A DNA stretch of 64,000 bases from Diphasiastrum complanatum (taxonomy: Eukaryota; Streptophyta; Lycopodiopsida; Lycopodiales; Lycopodiaceae). The notes under the pieces were generated by a model, which was given only the letters and a program-made list of their open reading frames with translations, had not been told where the DNA came from and searched no databases. The position numbers were made by a program, and so were the translations under genes. Numbering within the stretch: the stretch's first letter is position 1; each line of letters opens with the position of its first letter. Where the stretch lies: contig MU831984.1 of assembly GCA_029204225.1 (NCBI GenBank), positions 29,148-93,147 on the forward strand, given 5' to 3'. This document shows, one piece after another, positions 42,266 through 56,017 of the stretch.

Positions 42266-45200
42266 ATGTTCAATGCAGTGCCTGTGGAGTTACCTTACAA
42301 ATCAGTGAATATTTGTGTGCTTTTTTGTTCGGAGGATTTCAATTTAAGTGGGAATTGCTGGCCAGTATCTATCTCAGACTGGTTTCACCGATTCTTTTTC
42401 CAGCCATGCTTCCAGCACACTGTTCTCTCTGCTGTTTATCTTTCGTTTCTCCTTGCTTTTACGTCATTAACTTTATCATCCTTGTGCAAATCATTTAGAG
42501 AAAGTACTTTGCCAAACAAATCCATCCAAAAAGGAAAAAGCTTTTTGATGATCTCAGTTCTCACATTGCTCTTAATTATTGCACATACATGTCTGGCTTT
42601 CTGGCGAGCTTGGGCCGCATATCAGAGTAAGTGGTCTGAAATAGCCTTCCATGAATATCTGTCCTCAGCAACACAAGCAGTAACATGGCTGGCTTCTCTA
42701 CTGGTCCTCTTGCCCCAGCAAAAGCTCACTTTATCAATACGCGTGCCATTTCTTATAGCATGGTGGATCACAAATCTTATTATCTCTGGCATTGAAATAG
42801 TATTGGCAGTTCAAAGTTATTATGCTGGAGAGAGGCCTTCTGCCCAAATTTGGACAAGCCATTGTTTGTCATTGGCAGCACTTTTTATTACACTACTGGT
42901 TTTGCTTCTGATTCGTCGTAATATCATCGATGACTCGAGAAAGGACAAAATTTCCCCCCTTACTGAGCCTCTTGTGCAAGAATTCCAATCAGAAAGTACC
43001 TCAAAAGAGCAAAAAGCTACTCACTATGCCGAAGCAGGAATAGTCAGTAGGGCTCTGTTTTTGTGGCTTAATTCACTTTTATCTTTGGGTAGCAAAAGGA
43101 CTATCCAACTTGAGGATGTCCCAAGTTTACGAAAGGAGGACAGGGTTGAATATCTCTTTGAAGTTTTTCAGCAGAGATGGAGATGGCAGAAGGGTACCTG
43201 GGCTCTGGCTTTCACATTAATCAGGTCATTGTGGCTAATCTTTGCTTCTATAGGATGCCTTGGTCTGGTGAAACTGTGTGTCATGTATGTGGGGCCTCTA
43301 ATGATTCAAAGGTTTATTGACTTTACGGCTAGGAAGGAGTTCTCTTTGATAGAAGGATCTTTGCTTGTGTTTTCCTTGTTTGTTGCAAAATGCACTGAAG
43401 TTCTTACAGATCATCAAAGGAATTTTCTTTCAGCAAGGCTGAGCTTGTCAGCAAAGTCAATATTGATAGCAGCAGTTTTCCATAAGAGCCTGCGCATATC
43501 ATCCTTTGCAAGACAGAGCCATGGAACTGGGCACATCGTCAACTACATGTCAGTTGATGTGCAAGAAGTTGCAAATTTTACTACAAACATACATGATTTA
43601 TGGATTATGCCAGTGCAAATCGTGCTTGCATTGGTGATACTTTTCAAAGTTATTGGATTATCTACGTTTGCTGGCTTGGGCATTATGTCAATAATATTGA
43701 CATTATGCTTGATTATAGCATCTAATGAGCAGTACTGTTGGGTCAAGATTATGGACTGCAAGGATCACCGTTTGAAAGTAACAAATGAGGCACTAGCCAA
43801 TATGAAAATTATCAAAATGCAAGCTTGGCAAGACTGGTTCTGTCAGAAAATTGAGGAAGCTCGCAGGAATGAGCTTTCTTGGATAAGCAAAATCATGTAC
43901 CTTGCTTCTATTAGCATATTTCTGTTGTGGCTCTCTCCACTTGCAGTTTCTGTTGTCACGTTTGGTACTTGTGTTTTTCTTAAAACGCAGCTCACTGCTG
44001 GTCGTGTTTTTACTGCCATTGCGACATTCAGAATATTGCAAGAACCTCTGCGAGCATTTCCTGACACGATCATGGCTGCAGCACAAGCATATGTATCTAT
44101 AAAACGGCTTGTTACATATTTTGACAGCGAGGAGTTAGACCCAAGTGCTGTAGAAATCCTTCCTCCAGGCCATGAATTCGCAATAATTATCAAAAAGGCA
44201 TCTTTCAAGTGGCAGCCTGATTCAGAAAAATGCACACTGAACAACGTAAGCATGCAGGCTAGACCTGGTACATTAACAACAATTGTTGGAACGGTGGGAT
44301 CAGGAAAATCTGCACTATTAGCTTGTATCCTTGGAGAGATGGAAAAGCAATCTGGAAAGGTAAATATTGGCCCTTTCGTTAGACTCTAAATGATGACTCT
44401 GAGGTTCTAGTTGATACTATTTGCATGATGCTTATACAATTGTCATATGTTTTAAATGCAGCTATCTTGGTGCATACACTATTTCACATTCTGTATACTT
44501 TTAGTATTATCTGTAAAAACATTGTTAAAGATATGGAACAGCAGCTGGTCAAATAGCATAGATGTAGCCTTAATGAAATGTGGGTGGTAGGGATAGTAGG
44601 ATGAAGATTACAAATGGACCAACTCATAGGTCGGAAGGTCATGCATCATGGTCATTTGTTGTATAAACCCCTACGGATGTAGTAGGAACACAATGTATGC
44701 AAAGTTGATGAAATTGGATGCAAGCCTCACATATTCTCAAATTTGATAGTGTTTACACATGGTTCAGAATACAAAGGTTCTGAACTGGTCGAATCACGAT
44801 TCAAACTGATCGAAACTTACTGATAATGTCTAGTTTGAATTTGACAGTTGGGGTTTAGGTCTAAAAATTAAGGTATTATGTCGTGTGTAGATCGTTCATA
44901 AGTGATTCAATTTATATGTACAGTTATGTGTACACACATCATAGGTTTCCATTTTTTTTAAGTAACTAAATTCAAACTACTTATCTCATTCTACAGCTAT
45001 TTGTTGATTTGTTTCAGTAACAGCTTCTTTTAGGATGATTTGACAATTAGCATTTATCATTTATATACGTGGATAATTTTTGCAATTAGTCTTCAATTAT
45101 AACAAGGTTGCCTTTAACTTATCAAATCTTCAGTTATGTTCAGCTCCACTTCTTTTTTTCGCTCCAGGTTGCTGTAAGTGGTCAAATAGCTTATGTTGCA

Positions 45201-48200
45201 CAGAATTCATGGATTCAGAATGGAACCATCCAGGCAAATATTTTGTTTGGAAAACCAATGGATCCAGCATTATATAAGAAGACACTACGAGTTTGTGCTT
45301 TGCAGAGTGATATTTCTGAAATGCCACAGGGTGATCATACAGAAATTGGTGAAAGAGGTATTAATCTTAGTGGAGGTCAGAAACAACGTATTCAGCTTGC
45401 TAGAGCAGTATACCAAGATGCAGATATCTACCTACTTGATGATATTTTCAGTGCTGTTGATGCACACACTGGAACAAGACTTTTTTGGGTTGGTGATTCT
45501 CTAAGCTCTTGTTAGTCATTCTGCAAAACTTCTTTTTAACTGAGAGGTGAGGTAGATGTGTTATCGCTAAATATTTGCATTTTCAAAATAATGCTTGGAG
45601 TATTGACGAATTCGTATTTTTAATCAGTCTATTTTTTTGAATAAGAGGGATTTGAGCTGCTAAGTAATCAAGTTGTACTGTTTTCTATGTTGGACTGGAA
45701 TAAGGATTTTCTTTTTATGTTTCTCATATGACGGAGAGGGAAAACCTTTACAGCATTGCTCATCTGCATAAAATACTTGCATGCAGTTCTTTTTGGAGTT
45801 AGGAGTGCCAGCTAATGGCATGTTCTTCCTAAATTTTACAGCTCGCTTTTGTAATTCTAGTATGCCGTTTCCAGGTCTAGTTAGTTGTCCTATTGTTAGT
45901 TTGAATGTTCAGAATCTCAATGATTTACATGATACTAGTCAGAGAAAGAATTTAAAGGGCACAGTAGCTTCTTTAGTCTTCAGCTGAATGATCTCGTTGG
46001 TTGGAAGAGTTGATTTGCTTATTGTGTGGACATCATTAAGTCTTGATAAAAAGCTTTTTTGTACTCTTAAAATATCATCAAGCATTGTATGAGATTGCAT
46101 ATAAACCCACTATGAATCATCCCTTGGCAGGAGTGTGTTCGGGGAGAACTACTCAGCAAGACAGTGGTGCTCGTTACTCATCAAGTTGAGTTCTTACATG
46201 GAGCTGACTGCATTCTAGTAAGAGCCTAATTTACTGTTTACTTCTTTTGACTTTGGAATCGTATCAGATTTGCTTGAATTTTGTGATGTTTTTTTTCCTT
46301 CATAGCTGTCTGAATCTTGGCCTATGTGTTAGTGCTTTGACTCTCCTAGTAATAAATTTTTTTGTCTCCCTCCAGGTGATGCGTGAAGGTGAAATTGTGC
46401 AATCAGGAAAGTATGCTGACCTTATACAAAATGGGGTGGATTTCGGTGCCTTGATTGATGCCCACAATAATGCACTGAAATCAGCTGAAACACAAGAAGT
46501 TGATGGTGGCAAAAACAGTGAAGCAACAGAAGCCAACATGATATGTGGGCGTTCAATGTCTCCTGTGTCGGGATTCATATTATCAGCACCAGGATCACCA
46601 TTTAGACATGTTTCTTCTAGTCCATTGTCCTCATCTCCATCTGGACTTGTAAGACAAGGGCATTTTGAAAAGCAGCTATCTCAGAGGAAGAAGATAGCTC
46701 GCCAAGAAAGTAAGAAAATGGAAGTTGTTGACTCAGAAAAATCTGGAAATCTTATTGAAGAAGAGGAAAGAGCCACAGGACATGTTGACAAAGCTGTATA
46801 TTGGGCATATGCAACAAAAGTGTTCGGGGGAGCCCACGTGATCATCCTAATTTTCATTCAAACTGGATGGCAAGCATTGCAAATAACAAGTGATTTTTGG
46901 CTGGCTAATTCTACATCGCAAAACCAACTGGACTTTGAGCCTAAAAGATTTATAAGTGTATATGCAGGGCTTGCAGTTGGAAGTGGCTTGTTTGTCCTTA
47001 TGCGAGCTCTATTGATTACATTTTGCTCATTAAGAACTTCTCAGGCTTTCTACTTGACGATGCTTCGCAGTGTTTTCCTTGCTCCTATGTCCTTTTTTGA
47101 CACCACTCCTACTGGAAGGATTCTGACCAGGGTACGCATTATCATGTTCCATGAATTTTGATGAAGGACTACACAACATATCAGAATGAGAGTCATTCCT
47201 TTGCTGATTAAGATCAATCTTAGTTTTTGCATTTTATTTGACTTATAAATTTCCTTGTTATTTTACATTTGACTGACTGATATATCTTGCTGCATATGAT
47301 AGTCCTCAACAGATCAAGTGAAGGTGGATTTTGAAGTCCCTTTCGGTTTTGGGACTGTCCTGGCCTTAGGATTTCAGCTACTGGGTGTCATTTTTGTAAC
47401 ATCACGTATTACATGGCAACTTATCCTGGTTATTGTACCCACCGCCTGCATTTCTATAGCATATCAGGTAGGAATGAATACTTGTCTGATTTGCTATTTT
47501 CCGTACACTCTTTCAAAGCATAAAACTATGTTTAGTTTCTGTTAACAGGAGCTGAGCTCATAAGATCAATAAAAATTATCTCCTTATTGCTGTATATTAT
47601 TTGATCTTCTTCTGCTCATGTTAATGAAGAGTCCTCCATGTCCTCTTCAAAAAGAAAAAACTTCAGCAGAGGTTCTAGAAAGCATAATAGGAGAGATGTA
47701 AGTTGTGAGGAAATGGAAGAAAAAATATTGAAAGACCTGGTACCTGGAAGACTTTTTTACCTTGAGGTTGGAATATTTTTTGCTATGGTTTTGCTTTGTA
47801 GCAGTTGCTGTTCCTTGATGTGATTTTGAAAAACTTATCTGAAGGAGCTTCATTTGGCTTTATATTGTATCTTCCCTCTCAAGGATCATGTAACTCTCAA
47901 ATTCTGGCATGAACTTGGTTTGTTTTGTTTGTCATAGTTTGAATTTACTCTTGCTATAGCTGACATGTCACTGGAAGTATGGACATAAACTAGCTGGGAT
48001 GCCAGTTAGCATCTTGGCATAGCTGGGCTTTTTCCTAAGAGTTTTTTGTGTAACATAAATTATGTTGACAGAGGTACTTCATCGCTACTTCAAGGGAGCT
48101 TACTCGCCTAGATTCTATAACACAAGCGCCTATAATTCATCACTTTTCAGAAACCATCTCAGGTTTCATGACAGTTAGAGCGTTCGGTCATCAGGAAAGG

Positions 48201-50396
48201 TTCAGCAAAGTTAATATTGAACGGGTGAACGCCAATTTGTGCATCAGCTTTCATAATGCGGCATCCATTGAATGGTTTGGGTCTCGGATTGAGACTCTTG
48301 GGATTTGTGTATTATGTTCATCGGCTCTCCTACTTGTTCTACTACCTAGAAGCTTTATCAGACCTGGTTAGTACTTGGAAAGTTTATGCAGAGCTAGACT
48401 AATCCTGCAGAGTTTTCATGCTTAGCGATTCAAGATTGATCATTTTAAGGAGTGTTATCAGTCTTTTTTACCTCTTTGTAGACAAGATTTTTAGCTGTGT
48501 TGACGGCTGGCATTATAAAAGTGCATATGTAAAGGCTGATTGCTATAAGTCATCATGCAGAATTTGTGGGGCTTTCTCTTTCCTATGGGCTCGCTCTTAA
48601 TGACACTCTATTCTATGTGGTTCTCAATCTATCTCAACTTGAACAAAAAATGGTATCTGTGGAAAGAATTTTACAGTATAGTGTAATTGCTAGCGAGCAA
48701 CCTGCTGCAACAAAAGATAAGCATCCCAATGGCATGTGGCCCAGCCAGGGTAGCGTTGCTTTTCAAGGTCTAGAGGTACTTTGCTTATCCTGTCAAAAAT
48801 GCAGGCCTAGATTGCAATATCTTGAATGTCTATGAGTTGCTGGATTGTTTTCTCTATTGGTAGCTTCTGAAGATCATCTTAAGGTTTTGTCCAATCACTA
48901 TGAAGGTTGATAGCTGGTGCTTGGCTGTGTAAGTTGGTATCATCCACTTTCTTTATTTGATCAAAGAGTTTATCGGCTCCTTATGAACTGTCTTCAAGTT
49001 TTCTCAAAGTTGGCATCTGGGTTTGGATAGGTGTGCTTTAGAAGAATGTTGCTTCTTAATATTGTTTTTTTCTTAATCTGTGTATGCCTTTCCTTTAGAT
49101 TATTCAGAACACTTGCTTTTCTTCTTTCAGCTCCGTTATCGTCCAAACACACCATTAGTGCTGAAGGGTGTTACCTTTACGATCAAGGGAGGAGAAAAGC
49201 TTGGGATTGTTGGTAGAACAGGGAGTGGAAAGTCTTCCATCATTCAGGCACTTTTTAGACTGGTTGAGCCTGCTGGTGGAAAGATTTTTATTGATGCTGT
49301 GGATATTGCAACAATCTCCTTGAATGACCTAAGGTCACGATTAAGCATCATTCCTCAAGAGCCTACTCTTTTCGAAGGAAGTATCAGGGCTAATATGGAT
49401 CCACTTAAAAAGCACACAGATCAAGAGATTTGGGAGGTGTGAAGGATTTTTTGGAATCCTAAGCTTGCATATTTATAACTTTTTGTGGCCTCTGCTTTGT
49501 CTAAAAAGCTCTCACATTGTAAGATAAGCATACATGTATACAAATTCAAGAAGAGATAGCTTTCTCTTTAGATTTTTAGATAACTTTGCTTGGAAAAGTT
49601 GATCTAGTCATCAAAAATTCAATCAGCTTCATTTATGCTTCCTTTTCACAGGCATTGGAAAAGTGCCAATTAATTTCTCATGTGAGGGAAAAGGAAGATA
49701 AGCTGGATTCACAAGGTTGGTTCCTTTGCTCTTCCAGCAGTATTATTTTGCCTCCCAAGAGCAATCTTAGGAATTTGAGCCACAAATGACTACAGAAAAA
49801 TGTGATGTTTTTGTTCATAAGATGTTGCTTGTTATTAATAACTGAATTAATTTGCTGTGCTCAGTTGCTGAAAATGGTGAGAACTGGAGTATGGGTCAGA
49901 GGCAACTATTCTGTTTAGGCAGGGCTTTATTGAAGCATAGTCGGATATTGGTCCTTGACGAAGCAACAGCTTCAGTCGACACACAGACTGATGTTATTCT
50001 TCAAAGAATAATCAAAGAAGAGTTTTCTACATGCACCCTGATTAGTATAGCACATCGAATTCCGAGTGTGATGGATAGTGACAAAGTTCTGGCTCTAGAA
50101 TCAGGTAAGTAAGTTGACATGATGGTGATTGCTCATGCTAAAGAACTTTTCAATGGCCATGACTGGAAAGATTTACTGACATTATTATATGTTTTGCAGA
50201 AGCATTACACGGCATATCTTTTAGATGCTTATTGGTAATTGTGTCCCCTTCGTTGTTATATGCAGGAAAGGTGAAGGAATTTGGCCCCCCATCTTGTCTC
50301 TTAGATCAACCATCATCTCTTTTTGCATCATTAGTACATGAATATTGGAGTAGATCCAAAAGTACTGAAGCTGTACTTGACTCGAGTACAGGGTAA
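42266..50396 (+). CDS. ABCC (MRP)-type ABC transporter, ABCC4/14-like
   Basis: Eleven exons: 42266-44359, 45168-45488, 46131-46217, 46376-47131, 47303-47467, 48072-48366, 48561-48775, 49131-49436, 49652-49715, 49865-50104, 50266-50396. All join in frame, about 1557 residues. Order: hydrophobic TMD0 (1-230), TMD1 (about 280-600), NBD1, linker, TMD2 (about 930-1240), NBD2. NBD1 has Walker A GTVGSGKS (675-682), LSGGQ (about 765) and Walker B '[11 protein letters not shown]'. NBD2 has GRTGSGKS (about 1339), 'WSMGQRQ' and '[12 protein letters not shown]'. H-loops are THQV and AHRI. All ATP-site motifs are present. Such proteins are vacuolar or plasma-membrane exporters of glutathione conjugates, folates or other organic anions. 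The substrate here is unknown. The linker has an extra Ser-rich stretch ('[11 protein letters not shown]'). The start is provisional: ATG 42266 is the first in the open frame, but an acceptor-like 'caatgcag' ends at 42278 and the true start could lie in an upstream exon. Confidence 0.93.
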
Positions 50397-52430
50397 ATTG
50401 ATGTTCTTACGTATTTGTCATGGTCCATTCTCCAGGGAGGACTCTGCTGTAATTGCATGGGCTTGAAAAATAGGAAAGTACTGTGCAATCCTGAATGCTT
50501 GGACTATTCACAAGAGGTGCATGTAGTAGTAAGAGCTTATTTCTAAGAGTGAAGTGAACATGCTCAAAATTGTAGATCTTCTTTTGAACTTGAGTTGTAG
50601 TGGCCCTTCTGTACAGATGTAATGTGAAAGGATATATCGTTTGCATTGGATTAGGCCTGGAACTGGCTCCAATGCTTGTTTTCTTAAACATTCTACTCCT
50701 AGTTGCTATGCCGTTGTCCCATGCTTGTTGCTATTCCTTAAATTTCTCTTTTTATTTTCTTTTCCCCTAAGAAATGGAATATTTTGAGATAAATTTTGGG
50801 TCTCACAATATTCATGGACCAAATAGACAGACCAATTTATGTAAAGACCATGAATGAAAAAGCGCAATATCTTGCATGACCATCAAGTTACATGTATAGT
50901 ATGCCTTGTTGATGTCAAAATCAGTTGTTGCGTTTTAATCTTTTGGAAGGAGATCATTGAAGACTGCTTGTTAAAGTCCAAAAGGGTTATTCCAATCCTT
51001 GACAAAGACACATACAATAAGGTGCATGGGTTTACAAGTGTTTCTTTTTTAATTTTATACTGCCTCTTTGATCACGTTTCAAGGGCCAATTACCATTAGA
51101 AACAAGGAATTAGTATGGGTCACTTGGATGGATCAAAGTAAAAAGCCATGTCAACAATAGATAATAATGAAGGGTTGAAAAAAAAGAAATCAAACCTTGA
51201 GACATATTGCTTAAGTCTAAATTGCAACAATTTAACCCCATATGTACATTGATTAGAATTGCCTAAAAACATGGGATGCTATTCCAATTTCATAAAAAAT
51301 TCTATTTCTTTGTGATTTTGGTTGCCAAAAATTGGAATGTCGTGGTAGATCAAGTATGCAAATTTTCATAGATTTGGATTTTATGCAAAAACTTGGCTAT
51401 GCAATTATTTTTGTGTTGTAGTCATTACAAGGAAGTCAACAACAATGGCGAAATATTGGCCAAAAAGAGAGGTAAAGTGATCAAATATCTTTAGATTTTC
51501 TAATATAATTGTCATAAAACATTTTGATTCTCATTTTAAAATTAGTATGGAATGCTTCTTGGTATTATCAATCTTTGGGATCATGGGAAATTGAACAAGG
51601 GTGGGTGAGCCATCTCAAGCACGCTATGTGTGGGAAGATCAAAATCTAGTATTAAAGGGTGTTCTTTCTATAAATAGGATGTCAATATCTACTTTGTATT
51701 TTTTAAACATTCACTTACATGGTATGTATGCTTTTTCCAAACACCAACCCATGGTTACGACATCAATTTCTTGGAATTTTCTTAGTAGGTAATGTTTTCA
51801 TATCTTTTTCTCGCATGCAAATATGTTCTTTTGTTCATGATAGCTCGAGTATGTGGCTTTCATTGCTTATTTTATTGTCAAGTGTCACCTCATAAAATAA
51901 TGACTTTGATTTTGAGCAATATTGAGGATGACAGTGGATATTAATTTGCCTATGGGTTGCTTTAGTTGTTTACTTAGGAGATAGGAGTTTATTTTCTCAA
52001 TCTAGGTTAATATTATGCTGGGATTAATCAATAGTTAAAGCATGTTATACAAGCGTAATAGAACTTGGTCTAGAGTATTAGAATGCAATAGACTTTAGTA
52101 AGTCATCGACTTTAAAGAGAAAAGAAACATAGACATGTGACTATGATTATAGGGTTCGTATTGATTCTTCAAGCTACTAATTGCTTCTTATGGCAAGAAA
52201 TGAAACAAAACCATGTGATTTGAGTCAATCATTGTATAATCAAAAGATTGTCATTGCTAATTAATTTTTGTATAATACTTGCAAAATTCAACAAATAGAC
52301 TAGTCCCAATGCCTTTTGTGTTAATAAAATGAATTTTGATTATAATACCCTAAACTAATTACCATATTATTCATCCTCCAATCGAGCATAAAGAAACAAC
52401 TTATATTATTCTATGGAATTTGAAATTGAT
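50397..52430. other. Downstream flank and intergenic DNA, nothing recognised
   Basis: The first part is probably the 3' untranslated region of the ABCC gene. The rest is AT-rich with ORFs of 81 codons or fewer and no domain. Confidence 0.4.
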
Positions 52431-52439
52431 TCACGATCC

Positions 52440-52790
52440 ACTGAACATTATTTATAATGACTGAAGTCAAGGATCCCTAAAGTAACTACAACCATTGCAA
52501 TTTGGTATGCTCAGTCAAAAGCCAATAATCATGATGCAAATTTACTATATACTTGAAACTTTCTAGTTTTAGTTTTAGTTTTAGTACTATGATGAATTAC
52601 ATTGCATCTCTTGGTTGGCCACTACAAAAGTAACTCATAATGAATGGAGTCAAGACCTTCCCAACCAATGCAATTTGGTGTGCATAGTCGATGAGAAGAC
52701 TTATCAATACTTAGGATGTAGATTTGATATACACTTGAGGTACTACTTTTAGTTTTTAGCACTATATGGAAGATATTACATCTTTTGGTG
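52440..52790. repeat. Diverged tandem duplication of about 165 bp
   Basis: 'aatgactgaagtcaaggatcc…caatttggtatgctcagtc…atgcaaatttactatatacttga' (52456-52560) recurs as 'aatgaatggagtcaagacctt…caatttggtgtgcatagtcg…tgtagatttgatatacacttga' (52638-52737). A (TTTTAG)3 run sits at 52565-52583. Confidence 0.6.
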
Positions 52791-52895
52791 GCATTATGAT
52801 TATGCTTCTAAATAGAGAATGGTCAATTGGTCAAATATTTTGGTGTAACCTACATTTTTGGATACGAGAGGCATGAATGTGGACTAAAATAGTAT

Positions 52896-53145
52896 ACTTC
52901 ATAACAACCGACCTCATGGATTATCAGAATATGATAAATACACTCTTTATGGTAAACCTTGTAACGAGGTATTATCAAAACTAAACTCAAACTAGAATTG
53001 TTGGCTTTAGGATTAGGTGAACTTCATAACAATTGACCTCATGGACTATTAGAATATCATAAATACATTCTTTGTGGTAGACCTTGTAATGAGGTAATAT
53101 CAGAACTAAACTCAAACTAGAATTGTTGGCTTCAGGATAAGGTGA
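52896..53145. repeat. 125-bp tandem duplication
   Basis: Copies start at 52896 and 53021 with 'acttcataacaa' and end with 'gttggctt(t/c)aggat(t/a)aggtgaac'. They differ at roughly one base in twelve by eye. Confidence 0.88.
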
Positions 53146-54050
53146 ACATGGTAAAATTTTAGTCATATCATTAACTAATGCTCCATTGACCTTCTAATCT
53201 TATTGTTGAATTAGAAGGTAATTTGTTGAGATTTGATTATTGGAAAGTGATACATGATTGAGGTTTGGGTGTCTTTTAAGCATTCAATAGCATATTTGTT
53301 ATAGCTTTATCAAGTAAGAAATTTATAGGTAGCAAAGCTACTAATCTACCCATCATACAACTAAGAGATAACTTCATTAATATTTGAGGTGAGATGAAGA
53401 GTAATATGACTGTTTTGTAATACCTTATTCCATATGATTCTATAATCTATAGGTATTACATGTCCAAATTTTTCCAAAACAAATTTATGAAGTCCTTTCT
53501 TTTGTGAACATTGAACGTGATAACAAATCATCTATCTTAAAATCTCATAAGACATCAAAGAGCATATACCAATCATGCTGTATGGCCAATCAAACATAAT
53601 ATGCTCAAAAGACTCATCATTATGTCCAAATAGGTGCTGGAAAGTCTCAACATAAAATTGCCTAACATTGATACTTTAAAAAATCCTCTTGTAATATTGT
53701 GATTGCAAAAAAAGACTTTCCTTTTTGTCACTGTTGTCACTAAAAATTTTAAGTTAAAGTTGACGTAGTATTAGTCAATTAGCTATGCGCTATCAAATAT
53801 ATATAAACATGGTAGTTGTACAGTTAAAAGAATGCTTCATTTAATGCATTTACAAGATGGAGTAAGGCACTATGTTCAGCTGTTGACATTCACCATCTGA
53901 TAGAATTTTATTTTGTTGAAAATTGTACCCGATCGCCAGAAATCACTCAGGCTCAAAAGATGGTCAAATCGATGTTGATAGTTGATGGTCGAATGGGTTG
54001 TGAAAGATGCTTCAATAATTGTTGATTCGATACTTTGTCTTTGTTGATTG
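53146..54050. other. Intergenic DNA, nothing recognised
   Basis: AT-rich with short ORFs only. A string near 53890-53905 vaguely resembles a minus-strand primer binding site but has no supporting LTR. Confidence 0.35.
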
Positions 54051-54079
54051 GATACTTCGCGCAGACACCTATTAGTGAT

Positions 54080-54170
54080 TCTTGTGTATTTTTGTAGACT
54101 GTTCAACAATCCCATGTATTTTTGTAGACTATTAGACAATCTCATGTATTTTTGTAGACTGTGTGACTGT
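54080..54170 (+). repeat. Three tandem copies of a 33-bp unit
   Basis: 'tgtatttttgtagact' recurs at 54087, 54117 and 54150 with 'aacaatcccatg' and 'gacaatctcatg' spacers. The unit length is about 30-33 bp. It falls within a 62-codon ORF (54048-54236) that would encode three imperfect 'MYFCRL' units. I do not regard that ORF as a gene. Confidence 0.75.
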
Positions 54171-54239
54171 GCAAGTAATTATATACATCAAATGAATGGA
54201 TCTAGATTAGCTAAAGGATTAGGGATGCCACAATAATAG

Positions 54240-55070
54240 CACTTGAATCTCTTACTTGCCTTGATGCCATGATGAGTAAGTACTTGTACACAAAGTACAA
54301 ATTTGTGAAATGATTCTACAAATTGATTTTGTGGTTCTCAAGAAGCTAGACTTGAACAAATCAATAATCTAGAAAGATCTAAAAAAGATCTAAATCACAA
54401 ATCTTAGAACCAATCTTCACCCATAATTTTTCTTGTACACACAGGACACATGTGTGAATGAATGGACTCTAGTAATGAGTTTATGACCTCCAAAAAACTA
54501 GATTTGAACAAGATTCAAAACACTAGCAAGATCTCCCAAGATCTAGACCACAAACTCTAGAATCACACCACACCAAAATCTAGTCAATTGGAAATTGAAC
54601 CTTGCTTTGATCACCAAGATGAAAGCACAACAAATTTGAGCCAAATCACACCAAAATCAGATCCAATCACCTCTATTGGAATCAGAAATGACCAATGACT
54701 CTATATCTTACGAGTCGGAATGGAATTGAAAAGATTTGATTGCAAACAATGTCCTAGATTTCCTTATCACTTGACTAGCTTGAGATAAACAGACAATTTT
54801 GATCAAATATCTTAAGATCCAAATGAATGGATGCTACTGATCTAAAATCCACCAGCTAGGCACCTCTACCTAGTCTCAAAGATCAGATTCAAAGTATCTA
54901 ACTTTATAAAATGCCCTCCTGCTTCATTTGGCCTAAAGGTGGTGGTGTACCCCTAAATTGGGTTGAACTTGTTGAGCAGGATTTAAGAAAAAAAAAAAAC
55001 AAAGGGATACCTGCTTCAATGAAAGGTTTTTTTCCATGAACCTTCACATGGTCGCACCATTTGTTGGCTA
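54240..55070. other. Intergenic DNA with short repeats
   Basis: It has loosely repeated phrases such as 'gaacaa(a/g)(t/a)tca' and 'aaatctagaa(c/t)caca'. No coding domain. Confidence 0.35.
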
Positions 55071-55079
55071 TAAACAATA

Positions 55080-56006
55080 CTGTTTTTTTGTGAGGTGTTT
55101 CACCTCTCCTCTTCTCCCTTTGCTTCTGCTCTTCTCTTACAAAGCGTTGACAGATTGAACAATGCCCATCATCAACACACTGATTCTACGTTGGAGAACA
55201 CTTTCAGGTATGTAAACAATATGCTTGCCATATGTTTGAGAAAAGGTGCAGATAGGCAACGCTAGTATAGTGTAGAGAGAATTGTCCACCTTTTTAAGAA
55301 CCTACCAAAGCTTTCAAAGGGAAATAAACAAACAAGAATGGAAGCACTAAGGCTTTCCCAACTAGTGCCTGGAACTGAAATAAACTAACTAAGATAACAA
55401 GCAATAAAATCCTTGCTAAGGCTTACCCAACTAGCAAGTTCACTAAGCTAGATTCTAATTTAACACCCAAAAGGGAGATAGAAATAATAGATTGCAGCTA
55501 ACTAAATAATCAACAAATAAACACATGCCACAATACACACCAATGAGAAAGAGGCAAGAGGAGGCCCGAGCACCTTCCCTCAAGCTATGCACCTTCCCAA
55601 AGGGAACACAAATGAAATAGAATGATAGCATCAAAAATAGAGAGCAAGATAGCTTAATCTCAAAAGTGTTGTGTACATGGCAAATACCTCTCCTTTTATA
55701 GCAAGGAGGGTCTTCCATAAGTATTCACTAACTTATGGGATTAATTTAAAACTAGCCATTCTAGAACTCCTAACTTAGGACTTAGAACTTTAAAAATTTC
55801 TAACTTTGAAACTTAAGATATCTTAAGACAAATATTTCTAAGCTTGAGTTTCTTAAGTCTAAGTAAGCTTCTACCCATGGACTTACAAAACACATGCCAT
55901 AGTAGAAGTTTATTGGCAAATACTCATACGTGGGCTTACAAAACACATGCCACGGAGTTTTATTTCTTTTTTTATATTTTCTTTGTGTTTGCATAGTTGC
56001 TAACAT
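55080..56006 (-). mobile_element. Probable 3' LTR of a minus-strand gypsy element
   Basis: On the minus strand a polypurine tract 'aataaggagggggataa' (56006-56022) is followed at once by 'tgttagcaactatg', a typical LTR start. A TATA-like 'ctataaaagg' on the minus strand lies at about 55694-55703. The far end is uncertain ('...tatagccaaca' near 55067). Immediately beyond it 'tggtgcgaccatgtg' could be a primer binding site, which would imply a shared LTR of tandem elements, but that is speculative. Confidence 0.6.
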
Positions 56007-56017
56007 TATCCCCCTCC

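Noticed and set aside
52560-52590. (TTTTAG)n as interstitial telomere repeat
   Set aside because: Only three units are present and they do not match the plant telomere repeat TTTAGGG.
55040-55075. Primer binding site after the minus-strand LTR, implying tandem elements sharing an LTR
   Set aside because: 'tggtgcgaccatgtg' does not clearly match a tRNA 3' end I know, and no internal domains follow on that side.
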